From Iris pallida (lineage: Eukaryota; Streptophyta; Magnoliopsida; Asparagales; Iridaceae): a DNA stretch of 64,000 bases. Below the pieces are notes generated by a model, which did not search any database, had not been told where the DNA came from, and saw only the letters and a list, made by a program, of their open reading frames with translations. Within the stretch, counting starts at the first letter, position 1, and every line of letters begins with the position of its first letter. The DNA lies in contig JANAVB010003400.1 of assembly GCA_029216955.1 (NCBI GenBank), forward strand, positions 19,216,492 to 19,280,491. Reading direction: 5' to 3'. This document shows positions 33,101 to 44,000 of this stretch, one piece after another. Made by a program: the position numbers and the translations under genes.

Positions 33101-36100
33101 ACTTCCCCACCCTACTTATCTGCTCTTTTGTTACTTTCAACATGCCTTATCGCAAAAATGAAGTTTGTTTTCGAGTTTAAAGATTATAGGTTTGGCATAC
33201 TTACCTCGAAGGTACATCATGGGTCATGGTACAAGTTCAGAAACAAGTTACATTGCTCGTCATTATTTTCAGTACAGAAAGGGGTAGGTTGAGCTTGTTC
33301 ATTAATTCAGCTCATGGTAACAATCGATGCTAGTAATAAGTTCAAATTTTACTCAATAATTGTGTTATTTACAGAAAGACAACCTTATAAAACATAAGAA
33401 ATTTTCAAAAGTCCTTCACTTTATTCCATAAGATGTACAAGTTGATTTTTTTAGTTATACATCATCAATTTAAATGCAACATTCCAAAATAAAATACAAT
33501 GGTGACGAACCAAAATATATGAAATAAACTATGAAAAATAAAATAGAATAACTCGAAACCTTAGTGGGTCATGGTACCAATCGGTGCTAGTTACAAGTTC
33601 AAATTTTACACAGTAATTGTGTCATTTACAGAAAGATAACCTTACAAAACATAAGAAATTTTCAAAAATCCTTTACTTTATTCCATAAGATGTACAAGTT
33701 AACTTTTTAGTCATACATCATCAACTTAAATGCAACATTCCAAAATAAAATAGTACAACAGTGCAGAACCAAAACATATGAAAAAAACTATAAAAAATAA
33801 AATGGAACAACTCGGAACCTTCATACGATATAGCAAACACATCATGTAACCTTAGAAGCTTATTTTCTTCTTTGCATGAACAAATTGCAAATAGAGGGTG
33901 GCTCAGAGTTATGACTCATGACTCATTAGGCAATAGGCAACAATGAAACAACAATGGTACAAAATATGAAGTCAAAAATTCATAAAGAAATGTGTTGCTA
34001 TGAATCCCCAAATCAATAAGAAATCTCAAGTTTTTCCCTAGTTTCTTTTCATTGAAAGAATCTCCCGTAAAAGCAAGCTTACAATGAGATTTCAATGATT
34101 GATTGAATCACCAAATTTAGCAATCAGGATCCAATACCATAACAATCCGGATCAAAAACAAAACACAAACCGGGAACACTTGTACAGGAACGTGATTCAA
34201 TAGGGTGTAGGTGTATTGAAATTATGGGTTTTGGTCTGGACCCAACAAGATACAGAAAAATGGTTCTAGTATATGTTGTTTTTATAGTTTGCCGCATAGT
34301 TTAAAGTATTGGCCTAAACCGATCCGATTGGGCCGATACCGATATAGTTTGGCATGTCCCAATCCGATACCGACCGATACCCGATACTGACCGATACCGA
34401 CATTGTGAGTCTCTTTTCCGATCATTTTGGCAAAGAAAATTGAACGAAAAAGACAAATCAACAAGGGTTTGAAGCATAATAAGGTTGTAAAAGCATATAA
34501 AAGAAGAAAATTGATTTATTGCATGTAAACCAATCGGTAAGGGTGACTATTATTTCATTTAATTTCAAAACTACTAAAAAAATAACACTGGAAAATACTT
34601 AAAATTATGCCTAAATGTATAAAATATATTTTTAAAATGTTAATAATTATTTGTTTTCTGGTACAAAAAATCTGAAACTCCGATCCGAAACCGCCGATAC
34701 TGATACTCATAGGAATGGTCTGATACCGATTCTGATACCGATACTGCGAGTATCGGACGATACCGATCCGATCGATACTGATACGGCCGATACCGATATG
34801 GCGAATACCGATACAATTTGGCATGTCCCAATCAGATACCTACCGCTACCAACCGATACTGACGTTAGGGTCTTCTGACCAGTTAATGCGGTAGAGAAAA
34901 TTGAATGAAAAAGACCAATCAACAAGGATGTAAAAGCATAGTAAGGTTGTAAAAGCATGTAAATGAAAAAATATCTATCGCAGGTAAAACAATCAGTAAG
35001 GATGACTTATTTCATTCAATTTCAGAACTACTAAGAAACAACATATAAAATACTTAAAACTATGTCTAAATGTATCAAATATATTTTTCTAAATTTTTAA
35101 TAATTATTTTTTTCCGATACAAAAAAAAAAATCTGATAGTCCGCTCTCAAACTGCCAATACCGCCGATCCGGATACTACTCATAGGAAGGGTCCGATACC
35201 GACAAGGTTCTAAACGGCGATAGACGGGTGCGCAGCAGAGAGAGTCCACCTACCGCCTAGGCGATCGATACATTTTGAACATTTTTTACTATTTTACCTT
35301 CTTTTTTTTTGCATAATATGCATATTTTAAGGGTGTTCCATGAATAACTAAGTTGTAGAACGAAGATTTATAAAGTTTTAGTTTTGTAAAAGTGAACCAT
35401 AGGCCCATAATGCTTACAAAACATTTTGGCCAAAATATCATGTTAGGTATTGCTCCGCCTAGGCGCCCGCCTACACCGCCACACTTCCGCGTGTGTCGCC
35501 AACCTCTGTTGGCCGCCTACTCTACCGCCTACCGAAAAGCGGTGCGGAGAGAGACCACCTACCGTCTAGGCGGCCTAGACGGCCGCCATTTAGAACACTA
35601 GATACCAATACCGCAAACCTTGGTTGTTTTATTGAAACAATTAAAAGCAAGTGGTCAAAGTGCAAATCTCGTCATCATTCACGCTTTTCCTATCAGAATG
35701 GGGTTGGCTATGGAGCATAAGAATGTCCCATAAGAGAACTGAGAATTATTTTTATGACCGGTTGTTGTCCTTATGTCAACCCTCACTATGCCAAATTCCT
35801 AGCTAGATAGCTATGAGCATGAGCGGGCCATGACATAAAACACAAACAGCCAATTGGCAGGTAGATATACCTATTTTTGGCTATATCAAATAAGCATTAG
35901 AGTGTAAATAATGAAAATTAAAAAAAGGATAAATGAGAAGACCACTGGTACAATCTGGAAAGTAATTATGAAATGTGTATTGTCCAAAATAAATTAGAGT
36001 CTTTTGATTGCAATGAAAGGAAAGTAAAATAAAGGCAGAAAAGCTACAAATGGCAACAAGTGTGTGCTAAGGTTAACGTACATCAAAAGTCAACTGGTAG

Positions 36101-37526
36101 ATCATGCACGATAATCATAATGACACATGGAAATCCAAGATTGGTAGGGATAAAGTTCTGATCACTACACAGATATGCTCACTTGATTTTCAGGAAGTGG
36201 ATAAACTTCATCAAACGACGCAAAAAAATCTGAAACATTCTAGCTATTGGCAGTTCAAATTCTAGAATCCTGAAACAAGTTAATAAAAATTACCTTCTTC
36301 CAAGAAATCTATCACCTAATACTTTTCCTTAGTCCTTCGATATAACTTTAAGGTTTACTATCTTAACACATAAACCACTCATGTTTGTACAAGTCAAATA
36401 TACTAACTCTCCCTATAGTTCAAGTCTTATGAGTTGCTGTGCTCTATACAGTTTTTTTTCCTCCCAAGCTGTCAATATTTTTTTACTAAATCAAATTTTC
36501 TCCATCTCCTCCCCTCTCCTCTCCTCTTCGAACCACCACCACCAACAGCAGGAGGAGGAGGTAAGTTTAAATGTGTATATTTTTTGAATTTTTTAATTTG
36601 ATTTTATTATTTATGAAATTTTAAATTTGAAATTTTTGAAATTTCAAATCCGAATATTTTGAATTTTTTTTGAAAATTTTCAGTTCCCAAATCGGCCAAT
36701 AGGCCCGCCTAGGGGGGTTCCGATACGGCCGGCGGCCGCCTAGCTTCTAGGCACCACCTAGGCACCCGCCTAGACCGAAATTTAGAACACTGCTATATAT
36801 CATAAAGAACATTTAGAATCTCTTTGTTACGACAACTGGGATGTAACGATATCCACCAAGTAGGGCATCTCATTATCCAATTTTGTTTGAGTGGCTTTCA
36901 AGCATAACTATGCCTCATCATGGGATGATATCCGATAAGTGGGGCATCTCATTATTCAATTTTGTTTGTAGCTACCTTTCTAGCATAACTATGCCTCATC
37001 ACGTCAGATTTGTGGGATCGTCGAGGCAAAGAGTTTGCCATGAGAAACACATTAAGCAAGGACTTTCATTGAGTATGGTCCATCTTTGCCACCCAATCAA
37101 TAATCAACACCATTCATCATGATATACATTTTTTTCAATTTCATCATCTATTGTGTAGAAATAGAAAAATCAATTCAATTGGATAGTCTTAATATCAAGT
37201 GAAATCAAAGTAAAAAATTTAACAGTCAATTTGAGTGAAATCCAACCAATGTTTCATTTGACGATGGGTTAGGAATATCCAATCCACTTGATATGATATG
37301 TACACAATCAAGGATGTGTAAATTTCAATGATGGTGCCCATCATCAATTGTGTGGACAAAAGAGACCGTGTAACAATGTTAAATGGGTCACAATTCACAT
37401 CAGTATGCATACCAGCATACGAGCATAAGTGGTATGTTACCTTCCATGATACATGGTATGAAGAGGGTAGGCCTAATAGGTACATCATTTGGGGTTTTCA
37501 TCCATTTACGAACAATTCATTTGTTT

Positions 37527-37575
<49 letters not shown>

Positions 37576-37990
37576 ATTGGTAGGAAGAATTTATATCAAT
37601 GTTGGTAAAAGTGTGCACGAGGTTAAAACCTCAAAGCCTCAATGTATGTGGAGCGAGGCTCCCTTTATGAGGGTAGGACTAATAGGTACATCATTTGGGA
37701 TTTTCATCCATTTACGGCAATTCATTTGTGGGTTAGGAATATCCAATCCACTTGATATGATATGTACACAATCAAGGATGTGTAAATTTCAATGATGGTG
37801 CCCATCATCAATTGTGTGGACAAAAGAGACCGTGTAACAATGTTAAATGGGTCACAATTCACATCAGTATGCATACCAGCATACAAGCATAAGTGGTATG
37901 TTACCTTCCATGATACATGGTATGAAGAGGGTAGGCCTAATAGGTACATCATTTGGGGTTTTCATCCATTTACGAACAATTCATTTGTTT

Positions 37991-38037
<47 letters not shown>

Positions 38038-41000
38038 CAATTGGTAGGAAGAATTTATATCAATGTTGGTAAAAGTGTGCACGAGGTTAAAACCTCAAAG
38101 CCTCAATGTATGTGGAGCGAGGCTCCCTTTATGAGGGTAGGACTAATAGGTACATCATTTGGGATTTTCATCCATTTACGGCAATTCATTTGTTTGCTTA
38201 TATATATTTGCAATTGGTAGAAGAAATTTATATCAACGTTGGTAAAAACTAAAAAGTCTACATGAGGCTAAAACCTCGAAGCTTCAACATATGTGGCGCG
38301 AGGCTCCCTTCATGAGTCGCACACCTCCGAGTGAGGCGCACACCTGTTGACACCTCCGAGTGAGGCTCATGCCCAACTGAGTACAACTCATGCATATCCT
38401 ATTTTACTTATGTTTATAATATGTTTCTTTACTAACCAATGGATTTGTTCTGAAGAAATATATAACCATTGGATATGCCACTTAATATGCCTTTAATAAG
38501 AAAAGAATACGAAATGACTCTCTCAATTAAAAGAAAAAAGAAACTAATATCTTTTTCTAACTTTTGGAGGGTTCTAAAGCCATGTTCACAGTTCGGTCGG
38601 TTGTCAATCTTCTTCTCCCCTCTACTCTTCTTTTTTCCAATTTTGCTCTCTTTTTTCTCATGCTCCTGTTTATTTTCCAGTTGTGCACATCATGCTCTGG
38701 TTTGTTCCCCTTCTCTTCTTCTTGTTTCATTTCTTCTTACATACTATGTACATCTAATACTTTTTTTTTCCTTTACTTCTTTTTTTCCATGCGCTGTTTT
38801 ATTTCCTTCTTTTCTTCTTCTTGCTTTTGTTTTTTTTCTATTTGTTCTAGCTTTCAACTCACAAGGTCCCTTCTCTTTTTGTTGCAGCACCACCTTGAAC
38901 CCCTTCTTGCCCTTCCTTGTTGATGGACCAGCACCTCACCTACCGTATGTAACCCAACATCAACTAGCCATACTTCCCTTATGTGAACCCAATCAACCAT
39001 ACCTTCTACTATTGTTGGTTGTTGCCATCTGATTACATTGTCCTATATTGACTTACAAAAATATATTCTTACATGCTTTCGAGTAAATGTGCACCTTGCA
39101 TTCAAGAGTCTCGTGTTATGTCAACACCAAATACACCAAGTAAATGTGCGCCTTTGGTATAGATTGTTGCATATGGCTTGTGTTCAACTATGGAGTGCAA
39201 CAGACATCGTCCAATGGTTGGAGAAGCTTGGAAGGAGTAGAAGCTTCGATATTAGGCTCATCGATATACAGTCGACATACTAGTTCATGCACAAAACATT
39301 ATAGGAAGTTCATTATGGGAAACAATACATCGTGCAACACTGTTGGCATAGGGGACAACAAAATTCGTATGTTTGATGGAGTAGTGCGGGCTAGGGGTGA
39401 GCACTAATCGGTTTTGGGCCGAAAACCGACCCGAACCGACCCGAATAAGGGATTCGGTTCGGGTTCAAAATATATCGGGTCGGTTTCGGTTTTCAACAGC
39501 CCAATATAACTTATTCGGTTTCGGGTTCGATTATAGATTTCGGGTTCGGTATAAAACCGAAACCGATTAAGTTAATAAAATTACAATATTATCCTTCATA
39601 AAATCAGTGTATAAAAACTTTCTAAACCCTAATCTATTCATTTCACATACACTCATTCTCTCTCCTCTCCAAAACCAGCCGCCTGTGCCCTCTTTCCTCC
39701 CATCTCCAAAAGCCTGCCGCCTCTCTCCTCCATCTCCAAAAGCCAGCGAACTCTCCCACTTTTTTATTCTCTCGCCTCTCTAAAGTGATCTCTCTTTCTC
39801 TATTAGAGATCCTCTGGTAGGAAGCAGCGGAGATCGACCACGGGCAGATGAAGCCCATCGGGAAGAACTCGGCATAGGAGTTTGGATGATAATGAGATAT
39901 GTTTGTTTATTCTAATTTTTTTGTGCTATTTACTAGTTAGAGTTCCATGGATCTGTGTTGGAATTTTATTTGAAAATTGGATTAAAAATGGATCTAGCTA
40001 CTTTGGTATGTACGAATCAAGTTGATCTTTACTGCTTGGGATTCGTATTCCATGGAGAGAATCTTTTTTTTCATGACTTGTTTGCTCAAGTTTGATTTTC
40101 CAGACAACAGTGTTGATGAAGTTGATCATTTACTTGATTTGGTGTTTCTTTGCTTACTATGTTGTAGTGGCACAAATATAAATCAATGTAATATATAGTC
40201 TATAAGCCCAATTTTGCTTACTTGAATTGGTGCTTCTTTGCTTGCTACGTTACCAGTTTTTTGTGCAGGTGCTTTCTAGTTTGTGAAAGGTTGAAAGAAC
40301 ATATTTATTACTACAAATCAAACTTTGACAAACTACGGGTAGATTCATGATTAACTGATACCAATTTGTCTTCTTGTCTTCTGGATTTGTTTTTTTTCCT
40401 GTAGAGAAACCGAATAAACCGAGAAACCGAATCGATTATTTCGGTTCGGTTTGAATTCGGTTTTTGTTCTATTCGGTTCGGTTTCGGTTCTTGTTTTTAT
40501 AAATTCGGTTTATTCGGTTTTGAAAAATTCGGTTCGGTTTGAACCGAATAAACCGATTGCTCACCCCTAGTGCGGGCACTTGTGAACATGAGACACATTC
40601 CGGAACTAAAGAACCTTATTTCTTTGGACGGGTGGACGGGGTACAGTGCAAGTTTGTTTTCCAAAACGATTTGCTAAAGATAGTGAATGACAAGATGGCG
40701 GTAATTAAGAAGCATAGATTGTGATCGAACTTGTATCACTTGGACGAAAACAAAGTCAGTCATCACAGAGAAATGGGTGGAAGTAACCGCTAGGGTAATG
40801 ACATGCATCTAAGCCACATGAGCGATGGGATCTTAGTGAGTTAGACAAAAGAGAGTTGCTAAAGGGCGTTAAGGAGTGCACAGGGTTCTAAATGGATGTC
40901 GAGACGGCAGGCAACACCTAGAAACGAGGCAGATGCTCTATGCACCGCTTTTGTCGTAGGGGGTGGAGTAGACGTCCGACGGCGGTTTAGTGGCGTAGGT

Positions 41001-44000
41001 ATAGGTGAGGCGGCATAGGCGTAGGTGAGCCGACATAGGCAAACGCCTACCTCGAAAAAACCATACATATTTTATATCAAAAAATGAAAGAAGAGGGAAC
41101 GCCACAATTTTTGGACTATGGATGTTCTTTATTCTAACGTATAACTAATATTAGTTGGGAGAATCCAACTCCATATTCTGCACCAAAGGTTGAATAAACT
41201 TGAAATCTTCGAACTTATAAGGAACTAACTCAGCTTCTTGAGAATTTTATTTAGTACTTACATACATAGACAGAATGTCATACACATATAGGCAAGATGT
41301 ATTAAGCGCCTAGGTGGTAGGTGGTAGGCGGACCCTCTCTGCCGCGCACCCGCCTACTGCTGTTTAGAACAGTTGGAGTGCAACTTAGATTTCTGCAAGT
41401 CTTGCACAATAGTGTAACATAAAATTGGATTCAAGCAAGCGAATGCACAAAATCAAAGAACTTCTCAACTATATTCACTCGGACATATAAAGGTCATCAC
41501 CAGTTCGATCAAAGGGAGGTGTCAAGTACTATGCCACTTTCTCATATGACTTGCCATGCTAGGTATGGATTTATTTCCTCAAACACAAATCAAAGATATT
41601 TGCTAAATTCTGAGAGTAAAAGACGAACATAGAGAAGCAAATGAAACAAAAAGTAAAGTATTTGTGAAAAGACAATGGAGGTAAAATACACCTCGACAGT
41701 AGTTCGGGACTACTACAAGGAGCAGGGCATCTAGAGAAATGGACACTACCAAGGTGTCTAGAGTAAAACAGGATAGCGAAGCGCATAAATGTGAAGCGTA
41801 TGAACATGGCACTACTAGATAGTCTCTGGATGATACAATTGCAAATCAGTCTTATGCAGGACTTATGGGTAGAAAAGTGAGTCATACGTGCTATTTAGTC
41901 AACATATCACCATCTACAGCCATCAATCTTTAGATTCCTGAGGGAGTATGGAAAGGAGAATAGTCAATTATGATTCCTTGCTTGTGTTTGAGTGCCTCGT
42001 CTATTTACTCGTGAATAATAAGGATAAGTTGAAGTCAAAGTCAAACAAATGTGTTTTCTTGGGGTTCAAACATAAAGTCAATGGCTATAAGTTGTGGGAT
42101 CCAAAAAACAGAAGGGTGTTCACGAGCCTTGATGTTGATCTTCGATGAGACTTCTATGTTGAGAGACGAAAGAGACCAAATGGAGGCCCAAGAGTGAATA
42201 CCCATCTTTAATACCATGTTAAGGGAATGGCTCAATAACCTTTTCATTTTGGATAAGAGAGTATATATACAACTCCTATAAAAATTCAAGAAGGGCCCAA
42301 TTGATGGGCTAGACATAGTTGTGCTAACTTAAAATTAACACTAACATGAGAATAATGTTTAAAATAACATACAAAGGAGATTCTCATTTTGTAATATAGG
42401 GTGTGTTTGATACACGAAATTTTTTTTTAATCCCGAAAAAATTTAGGGTGGAAAACCTATTACCATGTTTGGTTTGGGCTATAAAATTTATTTTCCGAAA
42501 TTTTGAATATCCAAGTAAAAATATTTCCATGAATCATGGGAAACCTATTACACTCAAAATAGGTGGGTATATTTATTTTCCATATGTAACTCAACTTCGG
42601 GTATGAGTTTAGCCTAGTTTGGGTTCATGTAAGATTCGGTTTGGGTTGGGTTCGGGTCGGGTTCAGGTCTTGTTCCGATTCCGGTCTGACTAGAGTCATG
42701 GTCGGGTCCAACTCAAGTCAGTTTTGGTCCGAGTCGGGTTCAGTTCAAAAAAAATTATGATGTCAATAGGAATTGAACCATGTTATCTTGAATACCAATC
42801 TATCATCTTAACCAACTATACTATAAAAAATTACAAAGAGTAACAACTAATAAATCTATCTAATCAACAAAATTGTTATATTTTCTATATGAACTATGTA
42901 TTTCCGAGAATATTTATGTATTCATCAAATATCGGAATATAATTTTTTCCATATGGTTCCAGGGAATTTTATTCCCAAGAACATAAAATTTTCGAAAACT
43001 TTAAAGGGGCGTTTGGTTCAAGTTTTTGTGGCTTGGGAATAGGTTTTGAATTCCTTACCCATGTTTGGTATGTTTAGGATTGGGAATAAGAAGAGAATAG
43101 GAGGGGCTTAGGGGGGAAAGCTATTCCCAAGTCCCCCCTTGGAAATAAATTTGCTTTCCTAGGAATGATGTTTGGCTATTTTGTTTGGACGGTTATACCC
43201 TCTTTTTATTTTCAAATTTTCAACTCCTATCCCAAACATGTAAATCATCATGAAATTAATGAAGGGGTATTAAAGGAAAACTAAATAAATTAATATTTCT
43301 ATTCCTTTGTAAACCAAACATGGAGATGACATTTTTTAAAATTTTGAACTACCTATTCCCAACCTAACCAAACATGAGTATGGGAATGTTGAATTCATTT
43401 CCCATGGGAAAGGAATTGAAAACCTATTCCCAGGAATACAAAAACTTGATCCAAACGAGCCCTAAGCTGTCGTTTAGATGAAGGTTTGGTATTCCTAAGA
43501 ATCCACTTTTCATTCCTTTTTCATGGAAAAAAGAACATTCTCATATCCATGTTTGGTTAGCTTGGAAATATGTAGTCCGAAAATTTTCAATTTTTCCATT
43601 CCCCGGTTTGGTTCATACAGGAATGAAAATCTTAATTTGTTTAGTTTTTCATTAATAGTCAAAACCCTTTCATTAATTTCATGATGCTACTATTACCTAA
43701 ATTCAGTTAGTGACGTTGAGGGTATTATCGTCCAAAACAATTGTAGTTAACGCACTCAACAAACATTTCCAGAAAGCAAAAATATTCCCAGAGAGGACCT
43801 TGGGTTTTTACTTTGCTACAGCTGTGGGAAACTGAAGCACCACATATTCCCTCACAATTTCCGATCCAGACTTACCAAACATGGGTAAGAAACCCAAAAC
43901 CTATTCTCAAGCCTCCAAAACTTGAACCAAACAGCACCTAAAGATAATTCGTTTGGACCCATTCTAGGTAATATACTAATATGTTTCTTTTTCCTTGGCA

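Larger units (their letters stand above)
39140..42230 (+). pseudogene. Decayed Ty1/Copia pol, interrupted by a hAT element and a MITE
   Basis: Reading across the two insertions gives a copia polyprotein in order: protease/linker (FIMGNNTSCNTVGIGDNKIR then MFDGVV, 39312-39384), VNMRHIPELKKNLISL (40583-40630), the pre-integrase region (DFCKSCTI near 41390-41412), integrase start (SQLYSLGH-like, HSD region near 41465), and the segment NKCVFLGFKHKVNGYKLWDP (about 42045-42105) with SLDVDLR, followed by an FDETSML motif in another frame. Numerous stops and frameshifts are present and RT is not visible. No LTRs were identified. It lies inside intron 3, antisense to the host gene. Confidence 0.8.

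Noticed and set aside
38469..39032. 187-residue + strand frame rich in Phe/Ser/Leu
   Set aside because: It lies over a polypyrimidine tract, which reads as Phe/Ser/Leu by chance. No domain or partner exon.
41571..41885. - strand frame of 104 residues within the copia remnant
   Set aside because: Antisense to decayed copia sequence, with no recognisable similarity.
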